Origin: AV40 sp038230255
GTDB lineage: Bacteria; Verrucomicrobiota; Verrucomicrobiia; Chthoniobacterales; UBA10450
Reading direction: 5' to 3'
DNA length: 64,000 bases
Assembly (NCBI GenBank): GCA_038230255.1
Contig: JBBRNP010000004.1
Span: forward strand, 124,001 to 188,000
Below are positions 33,503 through 41,431 of the stretch, piece after piece. The notes beneath the pieces were generated by a model. That model was not told where the DNA came from and did no database searches. It saw only the letters and a program-made list of their open reading frames with translations. Numbering within the stretch: the first letter of the stretch is position 1; every line of letters starts with the position of its first letter. Position numbers and translations under genes: made by a program.

Positions 33503-34717
33503 ATGTCAGCAGCGGAAACATTACCCGACGCCCGAGGACATTTCGGCCTTTACGGCGGAATGTTTGTGCCCGAAACGCTGATGTCGGCGCTGCATGAACT
33601 GGCCGCCGAATACGAGCGGGCCAAGAGCGATCCCGATTTTCAAAACGAATTGTCGATCTTGTTGCGCGACTTCGCCGGCCGACCGACGCCGCTCTATCTC
33701 GCTGAACGGTTAACGAACAAGCTCGCGGCCCCGAAAATTTATTTGAAGCGCGAAGACCTGCTCCACACCGGCGCGCACAAGATCAACAACGCCCTCGGAC
33801 AGATTTTGCTGGCGCAGCGAATGGGCAAGCGCCGCATCATTGCCGAGACGGGCGCCGGCCAGCACGGCGTTGCGACCGCGACCGTTGCGGCGCGCTTCGG
33901 CTGCGAATGCGTCATTTACATGGGCAAGGTCGACATGGAACGGCAGGCCCTGAACGTCGCGCGCATGAAATTTCTCGGCGCGAAAGTGGTCCCAGTCACA
34001 GCCGGTCAGGCCACGCTCAAGGAAGCAATCAACGAAGCGATGCGGGACTGGGTCACCAACGTCCGCACCACTCATTATATATTGGGCTCGGTCCTGGGCT
34101 CGCACCCTTACCCGATGATGGTGCGCGATTTTCAGAGCGTCATCGGCGTTGAGGCGCGCCGTCAGATTCTCGAACGCGAACAAAGGCTGCCGGATTTGCT
34201 CGTCGCCTGCGTCGGCGGGGGCAGCAACGCCATCGGTTTGTTTCACCCTTTTTTGCAAGATCGGGACGTTCGCATGGTCGGCGTCGAAGCCGGCGGCGAA
34301 GGAATTCGCAGCGGTAAACATGCGGCCCGTTTCCAAGGCGGACGCCTCGGCGTGCTCCAGGGAACGAAAACGTTTTTGCTCGCCAACGAAGAAGGCCAAA
34401 TTGAATTGACCCATTCGGTTTCGGCCGGGCTCGATTACGCGGCGGTCGGGCCGGAACATTCTTACTTACGCGACCTCGGCCGGGTAGAATATACTTACGC
34501 GACTGATGACGAAGCACTCAACGCGTTCCGCATTCTTTCCGAAACCGAAGGGATCATTCCCGCGCTCGAAACGGCGCACGCGATTGCTTATCTCGTCAAA
34601 AATGCGTCCCACATGAAGCGCGAACAAATTGTGATCGTGAATTGTTCCGGTCGCGGCGATAAAGATGTCGATGCAGCTGCGGCGGCGTTCGGATTGAAAG
34701 AGAATTCCAAGAAATGA
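33503..34717 (+). CDS. trpB: Tryptophan synthase beta subunit
   Basis: A 404-residue PLP enzyme condensing indole and serine to tryptophan. HTGAHKINN carries the PLP lysine (K93), AETGAGQHGVA is the substrate-carboxylate loop and VGGGSNAIGLF the phosphate cup. Length and motifs match TrpB1. trpA is not adjacent, though in many bacteria trpB and trpA are paired. The stop overlaps the yicC-like ATG (34714). Confidence 0.97.
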   Translation: MSAAETLPDARGHFGLYGGMFVPETLMSALHELAAEYERAKSDPDFQNELSILLRDFAGRPTPLYLAERLTNKLAAPKIYLKREDLLHTGAHKINNALGQILLAQRMGKRRIIAETGAGQHGVATATVAARFGCECVIYMGKVDMERQALNVARMKFLGAKVVPVTAGQATLKEAINEAMRDWVTNVRTTHYILGSVLGSHPYPMMVRDFQSVIGVEARRQILEREQRLPDLLVACVGGGSNAIGLFHPFLQDRDVRMVGVEAGGEGIRSGKHAARFQGGRLGVLQGTKTFLLANEEGQIELTHSVSAGLDYAAVGPEHSYLRDLGRVEYTYATDDEALNAFRILSETEGIIPALETAHAIAYLVKNASHMKREQIVIVNCSGRGDKDVDAAAAAFGLKENSKK

Positions 34718-35589
34718 GATCGATGACCGGATATGGCCGCGGCGAAACCGATCACAACGGCACCAAGTTCAGCGTCGAGCTCAATTCGGTGAACCGGAAG
34801 CAGAGCGACATCGTGATCAATTTGCCGCGCGATCTGACAGCGCTCGAGCCGCAAATTCGCCAGACGATTAATGAAAACATCTCGCGAGGCCGGACCAATG
34901 TCGTCGTCAGCTATCACAATGGCTCGAGCGGGCCGCGGAAACTCGCGCTCGATACCGAGCTGGCGCGCTCTTATCACGAAGCTATGCGCGCGTTGCAAAA
35001 AGATTTGGACGCACCGGGTGAAATCACTATCGACTCAATTTTGCAGGCGCCGGGCGTTATGCGCGCTCCCGAGGAAACGATCGACTCCAACGTAGCCTGG
35101 CCGGCAATTGAGCGGGCCTTGCGCGCCGCACTCAACGAATTAATAAAAATGCGGGAGCGCGAAGGTAAACATCTGGCCAAGGATTTGATTCGACGCCTCA
35201 AAGCGATGCGCAAACAAATCAAGGAGATCCGCGGCCTGCATCCCGACGTCGTGAAAAAATACCGGGCCACTCTGCTCGAGCGCATTCACAAAGCGGGTCT
35301 GCCGATAGCGGCCGACGACGAGCGTTTGGTAAAAGAAATCTCGTTCTTCGCCGATCGCTCTGACGTTTCCGAAGAACTCACGCGGGTGGAAAGCCATCTC
35401 GCGCAATTCGCACATCACCTTCGCCGGCACGAACCGGTTGGCCGGACGTTGGAGTTCATTACCCAGGAAATTTTTCGCGAACTGAACACGCTCGGCGCCA
35501 AAGCAAATGACGCCGCGATTTCGCAACGGGTGGTTCTTTGCAAGGCCGAGCTGGAAAAAATCCGCGAGCAAATCCAAAACCTTGAGTAG
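34714..35589 (+). CDS. yicC: YicC/YloC-family endoribonuclease-like protein
   Basis: A 291-residue protein with the family N-terminus MRSMTGYGRGE and C-terminal NDAAISQRVVLCKAELEKIREQ stretch (core NDAAIS and ELEKIREQI). YicC proteins are endoribonucleases affecting small-RNA stability in some bacteria. It overlaps trpB by four bases and gmk follows with a TTG inside its own last codons. The order YicC-Gmk-CoaBC is conserved in many bacteria. Confidence 0.94.
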   Translation: MRSMTGYGRGETDHNGTKFSVELNSVNRKQSDIVINLPRDLTALEPQIRQTINENISRGRTNVVVSYHNGSSGPRKLALDTELARSYHEAMRALQKDLDAPGEITIDSILQAPGVMRAPEETIDSNVAWPAIERALRAALNELIKMREREGKHLAKDLIRRLKAMRKQIKEIRGLHPDVVKKYRATLLERIHKAGLPIAADDERLVKEISFFADRSDVSEELTRVESHLAQFAHHLRRHEPVGRTLEFITQEIFRELNTLGAKANDAAISQRVVLCKAELEKIREQIQNLE

Positions 35590-36193
35590 TCGATTCAGCC
35601 GTTACGGAATTCTGTTCGTGCTTTCGGCGCCATCCGGCGCCGGGAAAACAACGCTCGTCGATGCGCTTCGGAAAACGTCCGAGTTCGTTTATTCGGTTTC
35701 ATGCACTACGCGCCCGGCACGCACGGGGGAAGCGGAAGGTCAGGACTATCAATTCCTGACCGAACCGGAATTCACCGCGCGCGCCAAAGCCGGCGAGTTC
35801 CTCGAGCACGCCCAAGTTCACGGCCATTACTACGGCACATTGCTGAGACCGATTGTCGAAAACTTGAAAAGCGGCCGCGATGTCTTGATCGACATCGACA
35901 CGCAGGGCGCCGCCACGATTCGGAATTCCAAAGACAAATTCGTCAGGGACGCGCTGGCCGATATTTTTATTATGCCGCCGGACGTCGAGGAATTGCGCAG
36001 GCGATTGACCAAGCGCGGCACCGAAACGACCGAGCAGATTGAAACGCGCCTGACCAATGCAATTCGCGAGATGGAATCCTGGCCGCAGTATCGCTACACC
36101 ATCATTAGCCGGACGACCGACGAAGACTTGCAGAAATTTCGACACATCATGAATGCCGAGCGATATTTGAGCCGGCGTTTGATCCAAGGTTGA
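35582..36193 (+). CDS. gmk: Guanylate kinase
   Basis: A 203-residue kinase for GMP plus ATP to GDP plus ADP. LSAPSGAGKTTL is the P-loop, SVSCTTRPARTGE the GMP-binding start, and IDIDTQGA with the lid region follow. The TTG at 35582 lies within the last codons of yicC and gives the expected length; an upstream ATG at 35507 would add residues overlapping yicC. The gene for the omega subunit of RNA polymerase (rpoZ), often the next gene, is absent. Confidence 0.93.
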   Translation: MSSRFSRYGILFVLSAPSGAGKTTLVDALRKTSEFVYSVSCTTRPARTGEAEGQDYQFLTEPEFTARAKAGEFLEHAQVHGHYYGTLLRPIVENLKSGRDVLIDIDTQGAATIRNSKDKFVRDALADIFIMPPDVEELRRRLTKRGTETTEQIETRLTNAIREMESWPQYRYTIISRTTDEDLQKFRHIMNAERYLSRRLIQG

Positions 36194-36232
36194 TTGTCGA
36201 TCCATTCGACTGACGCTCAGGACAAGCCTTAC

Positions 36233-36856
36233 ATGAAAAGAAATTCCAACCGGAGGCCTGAGAAAACTGCGGGACGCAAAGTTGTCCGGTTGCGCGGCGC
36301 CGGGAAAACAATCGTTCTTGGCGTCACTGGCTCGATCGCTGCCTACAAGTCCGCCGAGCTTGCCAGTCTGCTGGTGAAGCAAGGGCACCAGGTTTTTGCC
36401 GTGATGACCCACGATGCGGCTGAGTTCATCACTCCACTGACTTTGCAGACGCTTTCCAAGAATCCAGTGATGACGAGTTTCTTCGACGAAAAAGAAAGCT
36501 GGCGCCCCGGTCACATCGAATTGGCGGACCGCGCCAATCTTCTTTTGATTGCGCCGGCCACGGCGAACATCCTCGCCGAACTCGCGCACGGTCTGGCCAG
36601 TCACCCGCTCGCCGCGATCGCGCTGGCGACACGCGCGCCGATTTTAATTGCGCCAGCGATGAATGGGAAAATGTGGTCGCATCCCGCGACGATCGAGAAC
36701 GTTGAGACACTGAAATCGCGCGGCGTCGAATTCATCGGGCCGGAAGAAGGAATGCTTGCCTGCGGTTACGAAGGACTCGGCCGTCTCTGGAAAGTCGATG
36801 ACATCGCCTTCCGCGCCGAATTTCTTCTCGCCCGTCAGGAAAATCTGATCGCGTGA
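36233..36856 (+). CDS. coaC: Phosphopantothenoylcysteine decarboxylase (separate CoaC)
   Basis: A 207-residue flavoenzyme that decarboxylates 4'-phosphopantothenoylcysteine. VTGSIAAYKSAEL is the flavin-binding start, HIELADRANLLLIAPATAN holds the catalytic His, APAMNGKMW the PAMNxxMW substrate motif, and MLACGYEGLGRL the catalytic Cys. About 30 basic residues precede the homologous start. AGGA lies about 9 bases before the chosen ATG; a TTG at 36194 is an alternative. In most bacteria this domain is fused to CoaB, but here the ligase is a separate gene overlapping by four bases. Confidence 0.92.
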   Translation: MKRNSNRRPEKTAGRKVVRLRGAGKTIVLGVTGSIAAYKSAELASLLVKQGHQVFAVMTHDAAEFITPLTLQTLSKNPVMTSFFDEKESWRPGHIELADRANLLLIAPATANILAELAHGLASHPLAAIALATRAPILIAPAMNGKMWSHPATIENVETLKSRGVEFIGPEEGMLACGYEGLGRLWKVDDIAFRAEFLLARQENLIA

Positions 36857-37509
36857 GATTTCTCATCACGGCCGGGCCGACGCGCGAGCCGATCGATCCC
36901 GTCCGTTACCTCAGCAATCGTTCGTCCGGAAAAATGGGCTACGCGATTGCGGACGCGGCAATCGACGCAGGCCACGAAGTCATTTTGATCTCGGGGCCGG
37001 TCAACCTCGACCCGGCGCGCGGAGCGGAGCTAATCTTGGCTTCAACCAGCGACGAGATGTTCGACGCCGTGCATGAACGATTACGCGATTGCGACGTTCT
37101 GGTGATGTGCGCGGCCGTTGCGGATTACAAACCGAAGCGGGCTTCCAAAACGAAAATCAAAAAGCGTGACGCGAATCTGCCTCTCGAATTGATTCCAACC
37201 CGCGACATCCTCGCGTCGCTCCCGAAACAAGATCGACAATTTCTAGTCGTCGGGTTCGCTGCCGAAACCGAAAACGTCGAGGCAAACGCGCAACAAAAAC
37301 TTCAGGAAAAGAATTGCGACATCGTCGTGGCAAACGACGTCAGTCGCGCCGATTCCGGAATGGAGAGCGATGAAAATGAAGTCGCAATTCTGTTTCACGG
37401 CGGCGAAAAGAAAAAAATTTCACGCGCATCGAAGCAAATTGTCGCGCGCGAGCTCATAAAAATATTTGAAAATGTTTGCGAAAAACGTTTGACAAAAAAA
37501 ATCGCGTGA
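36853..37509 (+). CDS. coaB: Phosphopantothenate-cysteine ligase (separate CoaB)
   Basis: A 218-residue CTP-dependent ligase joining cysteine to 4'-phosphopantothenate. It starts MRFLITAGPTREPIDPVRYLSNRSSG, the first part being the classic CoaB nucleotide site (ITAGPTREPID, SNRSSGKMG). AAVADYKPK carries the Lys of the catalytic loop and VGFAAETEN the other conserved block. The start GTG overlaps the coaC stop by 4 bases, so the two act like a split CoaBC. Its stop is followed by a structured region and a small polybasic ORF. Confidence 0.93.
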   Translation: MRFLITAGPTREPIDPVRYLSNRSSGKMGYAIADAAIDAGHEVILISGPVNLDPARGAELILASTSDEMFDAVHERLRDCDVLVMCAAVADYKPKRASKTKIKKRDANLPLELIPTRDILASLPKQDRQFLVVGFAAETENVEANAQQKLQEKNCDIVVANDVSRADSGMESDENEVAILFHGGEKKKISRASKQIVARELIKIFENVCEKRLTKKIA

Positions 37510-37591
37510 TTACTTCGTCGTTAAGTGAAGTCATTCCCAACTCTTCACGAACTTCCGCGAAAGCGGAATGAAAGGGGGGAATTAGAAGTCG

Positions 37592-37651
37592 ATGGCTAAG
37601 AAAAGAAAGAAAGCAGCAAAAAGAAAAGCGAAGAAAAGAAAGAGGCATTGA
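37592..37651 (+). CDS. Possible 19-residue polybasic peptide
   Basis: ATG to TGA gives 19 residues, MAKKRKKAAKRKAKKRKRH, of which 13 are Lys or Arg. GGGGGGA (37574-37580) lies 11 bases upstream and GAAG nearer. A rho-independent terminator begins 62 bases after the stop, so the ORF sits at the end of the yicC-coaB transcript. It resembles the basic tails of histone-H1-like proteins but is too short for a family call. Poly-purine coding DNA can be open by chance, so this is only a candidate. Confidence 0.4.
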   Translation: MAKKRKKAAKRKAKKRKRH

Positions 37652-37712
37652 GGCCCGTCGCTTAATTAACGACTTCGGAAAATCTTTCGAAGTCACAATC
37701 CCAAACTTCAGC

Positions 37713-37750
37713 CCGGGAGGAGAATTTATTTTCCTCCCGGTTTTTTTATT
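37713..37750 (+). terminator. Rho-independent terminator after the coaB transcript
   Basis: A perfect 8-bp stem CCGGGAGG (37713-37720) and CCTCCCGG (37733-37740) with a 12-nt loop is followed directly by TTTTTTTATTT. It closes the trpB-yicC-gmk-coaC-coaB (and mini-ORF) transcript. Confidence 0.92.
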
Positions 37751-37751
37751 T

Positions 37752-37783
37752 GAGTTGAAACGTTGAGGTGTTGAGACGTTGAG
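37752..37783. repeat. Octamer-period array upstream of inositol monophosphatase
   Basis: GAGTTGAA, ACGTTGAG, GTGTTGAG and ACGTTGAG follow each other at an 8-bp period. The words resemble the TTGAGCG-type heptamers but with one base added per unit. Confidence 0.75.
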
Positions 37784-37843
37784 AGGAGAAGCTATTCTGC
37801 AGTCGGTCTCGACCGGTCAACTCCTCACCAACTCAACCTCTTC

Positions 37844-38590
37844 ATGAAGCATTATCTCGACGCGGCGGAAAAAGCTGCGCGCAGCGCCGGCGAGCTGCTT
37901 CGTAAAAATTTTCATCGCTCGCAGCACGTGAACGTCGCCGAGGCGCACGACATCAAGCTCGCGATCGACGTCGAGACGCAGGAGCTCATCACCGAGGCGC
38001 TCTTAGAACAATTTCCTGAGCACGCGCTTTACGGCGAAGAAGGAATCGTCGGCGACCAGTCGAGCGAGCACCAGTGGGTGGTCGATCCGCTCGACGGCAC
38101 GGTGAATTATTTTTACCGCATCCCACACTTCTGCGTTTCGATCGCGTTGCGTTTCAAGGGCGAGATCATCGTCGGTGTTATCTACGACCCCATGCGCGAA
38201 GAGATGTGGAGCGCCCAAAAGGGAGAGAAGCCGCGCTTGAACGGCCAACATTTTCGCGTGAGCGGTCGGACCGACCTGGCCGAGGCTGTCGTTTCTGTCG
38301 GGCTGGCGAAAACCGACCGCTCGATCGATTCAAATCTGCCGATGCTTGAAGCTATGATCCATCGCGTGCGCAAATGCCGCGTGCTCGGCAGCGCCGCACT
38401 CGACATGGCTTACGTCGCATGCGGCCGCTTCGACGCCTATATCGAGCGCGGAATCAGTTTGTGGGACATCGCCGCCGGATGGATTCTGGTGGAAACTGCC
38501 GGAGGATTGGTCGACTTGCGGCCGCGCAAAGATATGAAAGAGAAATACAGCATCGTCGCCTCCAACGGCGTCATCGATCTAAAACTGTGA
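37844..38590 (+). CDS. Inositol monophosphatase family protein
   Basis: A 248-residue Mg-dependent phosphatase. Metal-site motifs are GEEG (E46-like), DPLDGTVNY and WDIAAGWILVE with the third Asp. Substrate may be inositol phosphate or another small phosphate; the family includes SuhB, which also binds rRNA-processing complexes. Start ATG at 37844. The stop overlaps the ispF GTG (GTGA), so the pair is translationally coupled. Confidence 0.92.
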   Translation: MKHYLDAAEKAARSAGELLRKNFHRSQHVNVAEAHDIKLAIDVETQELITEALLEQFPEHALYGEEGIVGDQSSEHQWVVDPLDGTVNYFYRIPHFCVSIALRFKGEIIVGVIYDPMREEMWSAQKGEKPRLNGQHFRVSGRTDLAEAVVSVGLAKTDRSIDSNLPMLEAMIHRVRKCRVLGSAALDMAYVACGRFDAYIERGISLWDIAAGWILVETAGGLVDLRPRKDMKEKYSIVASNGVIDLKL

Positions 38591-39069
38591 GCACGACTCG
38601 CTGCGGAATTGGTTACGATATTCATCGCCTGGGTCAGAATCGAAAACTGATCTTGGGCGGCGTCGAAATTCCCTACCTGCTCGGGTTGGAAGGACATTCC
38701 GATGCCGATGTTCTCTCACATGCCATCGCCGATGCGCTCCTCGGCGCGATTTGCGCCGGCGATATCGGCCAGCATTTTCCGGACACCGACGAATCGATTC
38801 GCGGCATCAGCAGCATCGAGATCTTGAAGCGGGTGGCTCAAATTCTCGGCGATAACAAAGCACGGATCGTAAACATTGACGCCACCGTGATTGCGGAGGC
38901 ACCTAAGCTTGCGCCCCAGATTCCAGCGATGCGAAGAGCGATTGGCGCAGCGATTGGTATTGCCGATACACAAGTCAGCATTAAAGCGACAACGAACGAG
39001 CGGCTCGGCCCGATCGGTCGCGGCGAAGGAATTTCGGCGATGGCGGTCGCGACGGTTGAGCAAGAATGA
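38587..39069 (+). CDS. ispF: 2-C-methyl-D-erythritol 2,4-cyclodiphosphate synthase
   Basis: A 160-residue MEP-pathway enzyme forming the cyclic diphosphate, with zinc ligands in GYDIHRL (D, H) and GHSDADVLSHA. KATTNERLGPIGRGEGI is the family C-terminal signature (key part TNERLG). GTG at 38587 overlaps the previous stop; the frame is open upstream but the family starts here. dxs lies 6.5 kb downstream. The following gap holds a REP-type palindrome. Confidence 0.95.
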   Translation: MSTTRCGIGYDIHRLGQNRKLILGGVEIPYLLGLEGHSDADVLSHAIADALLGAICAGDIGQHFPDTDESIRGISSIEILKRVAQILGDNKARIVNIDATVIAEAPKLAPQIPAMRRAIGAAIGIADTQVSIKATTNERLGPIGRGEGISAMAVATVEQE

Positions 39070-39076
39070 CTTCATT

Positions 39077-39170
39077 GTCATTCCGAGCGAAGTCGAGGAA
39101 TCTCTTGCTGTTGTCTGGCCTTGTTTTGCTCGGAAATATCTAGAGATGTCTCGACTCCGCTCGACATGAC
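39077..39170. repeat. REP-type imperfect palindrome between ispF and cysS
   Basis: Two 29-base arms, 39077-39105 (beginning GTCATTCCGAGCGAAGTCG) and 39142-39170 (ending CCGCTCGACATGAC), are reverse complements at 24 of 29 positions, separated by 36 bases. The element takes up almost the whole intergenic region and ends six bases before the cysS ATG. A sister copy lies at 45162-45269. Confidence 0.88.
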
Positions 39171-39175
39171 AAAAA

Positions 39176-40600
39176 ATGGCGCTTCGTTTCTTTAATACCT
39201 ATTCCCGAGCGGTCGAAGAGTTCTCGCCGCGCGATTTGAAGGACCGCAAGATCGACATCTATACCTGCGGGCCGACGGTTTACAGCCGCGCCCACATCGG
39301 AAATTTTCGCGCCTACATTTTCGAAGACCTGCTTCAGCGTCACCTCGAAGCGCGCGGATTCAAAGTGCATCGGGTGATGAACATCACCGACGTCGAGGAC
39401 AAAACGATCCGCGGCGCGCGAGAAGCCAAAGTTCCTCTCCAAAAGTTTACCCAGCAATTTAAGGATGTGTTCTTCAAAGATGCCGAAACGCTGCGGATCA
39501 AACGCGCGGACGAATATCCCGCCGCGACCGATCAACGTTACATCGACAAAATGATTTCGATGATCAGCACGCTGATTTCGAAAGGTCTCGCTTATCAAGC
39601 CGACGACAAATCGGTTTACTATCGGATTAACAAGTTTCCCGATTACGGACAGCTGGCGCACATCGATCTCGCTGAGCTGAAGCCAAGCGGCCGGGTAAAG
39701 AATGACGAGTACGACAAGGAGCACCTCGGCGATTTTGCGCTGTGGAAAGCGTGGGACGAAGACGATGGCGATGTGAAATGGGATTCGCCGTGGGGGCCGG
39801 GGCGGCCCGGCTGGCACATCGAGTGCAGCGCGATGGCGACTTCATTGCTCGGCGATCAGATCGATATCCACTGCGGCGGAGTGGACAATATTTTCCCTCA
39901 CCACGAAGCCGAAATCGCGCAGAGCGAAGGCGTGACTGGCAAGAAATTTGTGCGGATGTGGTTGCACTGTGCGCATCTGCTGGTGGACGGCCAGAAAATG
40001 TCGAAGTCGCTCGGGAATTTTTATACGATTCCTGACGTCCTGGAGAAAGGTTACACCGGCCGCGAGATCCGTTACGCGCTGATCCGGGTGAATTACCGGA
40101 CCCAACTCAATTTCACCTGGGACGGAATGAAAGAGGCGCGGGAATCGCTAGGGCGGATTGACGATTGGCTGCAACGTTTGCGCGACATCACAGAAAAAGA
40201 AAACGTCCAACGCCCAACGTCCAACGTCCAACATCCAATTGAAGAAGACTCTGGATTCGAAGACGCACTGGATGATGATTTGAACATCTCCGCGGCTCTG
40301 GGCCTTTTGTTTGAAACGATTCGCGAAACAAATCGCGCCATGGACCAAAGTGAACTCGACCCCACGACCGCAGCAGCGTGGTTGAACTGGTGGAACCGAA
40401 TCAACAAAGTGCTCGAATTCGAAAACGGCGGCGCCGAGTTGCCCGAGGAGGTGGCGAAGCTGGCCGAAGCGCGGGCGCAAGCGAGGCTTGCAAAAGATTT
40501 TCGGAAAAGCGATGAATTGCGCGACAAGTTGAATGCGCTCGGCTGGGAAGCACGCGACACGAAGGACGGACAGAAGATAACGCGACGAGCCGGCGCTTAG
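39176..40600 (+). CDS. cysS: Cysteinyl-tRNA synthetase
   Basis: A 474-residue class I synthetase. TCGPTVYSRAHIGNFRAY carries the HIGH-like HIGN motif (with the zinc Cys of YTCGPT), GWHIECSAMA and HCGGVDNIFPHHEAE hold further zinc ligands, and KMSKSLGN is the KMSKS loop. Five heptamer units (40202-40236) are translated in frame as NVQRPTSNVQHP (about residues 343-354), between catalytic and anticodon domains where the family has no such sequence. The ATG lies six bases after a REP-type palindrome. Confidence 0.95.
   Translation: MALRFFNTYSRAVEEFSPRDLKDRKIDIYTCGPTVYSRAHIGNFRAYIFEDLLQRHLEARGFKVHRVMNITDVEDKTIRGAREAKVPLQKFTQQFKDVFFKDAETLRIKRADEYPAATDQRYIDKMISMISTLISKGLAYQADDKSVYYRINKFPDYGQLAHIDLAELKPSGRVKNDEYDKEHLGDFALWKAWDEDDGDVKWDSPWGPGRPGWHIECSAMATSLLGDQIDIHCGGVDNIFPHHEAEIAQSEGVTGKKFVRMWLHCAHLLVDGQKMSKSLGNFYTIPDVLEKGYTGREIRYALIRVNYRTQLNFTWDGMKEARESLGRIDDWLQRLRDITEKENVQRPTSNVQHPIEEDSGFEDALDDDLNISAALGLLFETIRETNRAMDQSELDPTTAAAWLNWWNRINKVLEFENGGAELPEEVAKLAEARAQARLAKDFRKSDELRDKLNALGWEARDTKDGQKITRRAGA
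40202..40236. repeat. Heptamer array, five units, inside cysS
   Basis: AACGTCC, AACGCCC, AACGTCC, AACGTCC and AACATCC without spacing. Twenty-one bases (three units) equal seven codons, so the frame is kept whatever the phase. The word family matches the left half of 32390-32476. Confidence 0.95.
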
Positions 40601-40605
40601 CCAAA

Positions 40606-41292
40606 ATGTTTGCGCCCGCACAACTCCTCAGCCTCGAACACACGGCCCACCCGAAATTGTTCGAAGACCAGAGCTATGTCTGGAACGCACTCAAACAGAT
40701 CGCGAGCTATTTGCAGTTTCGTTTGAAACCGGCGGTGCTGGGCGAGCTCATCGGCCGCCCATTTGTGAGCAGCAATGTTTTTGTTGGCCGCGGAACAATT
40801 ATCGAACAGGGCGCGGTGTTGAAAGGACCAGCGTGGATCGGCGAGAACTGCCATATCCGCAGCGGCTGTTATGTGCGCGAGAACGTTGTCGTAGGAAACG
40901 GCGTCGTGATGGGCAACTCGTGCGAATTCAAGAACAGCATCATTTTCGACGAAGCCCAGATTCCGCATTTCAATTACGTCGGCGACTCGATTCTTGGATT
41001 TAAGGCGCACCTCGGCGCCGGCGTGATTCTGTCGAACGTGAAACTCGATCACAGTGAAATCGCAGTCGCCGCCAGTGACGGCAACATCGCCACCGGCCTC
41101 ACCAAATTTGGCGCGATCGTCGGGGATCGAACCGAAATCGGATGCAACGCAGTGATTAATCCCGGTTCGGTTCTTGGACGCGATTGTCTCGTTTATCCAA
41201 ATGTAAATTTTCGCGGCGTATTACCGGAGGGCAGCGTGGTGAAGATTCGCCAGGAGTTACAGATTCTGGAACGACGCGATCGCCCGAAATAG
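40606..41292 (+). CDS. Left-handed beta-helix (hexapeptide) acyltransferase-like protein
   Basis: A 228-residue protein whose residues about 55-215 show the hexapeptide periodicity (VFVGRGTIIEQGAVLKG, WIGENCHIRSG) of LbH transferases such as the GlmU C-terminal domain or sugar-nucleotide acetyltransferases. The N-terminal 50 residues have no matching domain. It is not a full GlmU because the pyrophosphorylase half is absent. Start ATG at 40606, 6 bases after cysS. Nucleotide-sugar or acyl acceptor unknown. Confidence 0.8.
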   Translation: MFAPAQLLSLEHTAHPKLFEDQSYVWNALKQIASYLQFRLKPAVLGELIGRPFVSSNVFVGRGTIIEQGAVLKGPAWIGENCHIRSGCYVRENVVVGNGVVMGNSCEFKNSIIFDEAQIPHFNYVGDSILGFKAHLGAGVILSNVKLDHSEIAVAASDGNIATGLTKFGAIVGDRTEIGCNAVINPGSVLGRDCLVYPNVNFRGVLPEGSVVKIRQELQILERRDRPK

Positions 41293-41319
41293 CGGACGAA
41301 GTTAAGAGAAGGACAAATT

Positions 41320-41404
41320 CGGATGGGGAGGGATTCGAACCCTCGGTGCCTTTCAGCACACACGCTTTCCAGGCGTGCACAATCGACCACTCTGTCACCC
41401 ATCC
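41320..41404 (-). tRNA. tRNA-Ser (anticodon GGA)
   Basis: Acceptor stem GGATGGG/CCCATCC, a D arm, anticodon stem CACGC/GCGTG around loop CTGGAAA (anticodon GGA, complement at 41368-41370), a long class II variable arm (GTGC...GCAC) and a T arm GAGGGTTCGAATCCCTC. The discriminator is G (complement of 41320), the expected serine identity base. CCA is not encoded. The body is 85 nt including the discriminator. Confidence 0.97.
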
Positions 41405-41431
41405 TTGGTCGAAGAATCGTAAGATCGACAA

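Larger units (their letters stand above)
37510..37843. other. Intergenic region with hairpins, mini-ORF, terminator and octamer array
   Basis: The longest gap between recognised genes (334 bases). In order: a TTCCGC-GAAA-GCGGAA hairpin (37553-37568), a GGGGGGA tract, a 19-codon polybasic ORF (37592-37651), a GACTTCG...CGAAGTC inverted repeat (37671-37694), a strong terminator (37713-37750) and an 8-bp-periodic array (37752-37783). The stack of hairpins ahead of a terminator could also be a structured small RNA, or an unusual leader or trailer; no known RNA family is recognised. Confidence 0.5.

Noticed and set aside
35699..36604. 301-codon minus-strand open frame across gmk and coaC
   Set aside because: Antisense to two conserved genes; no domain.
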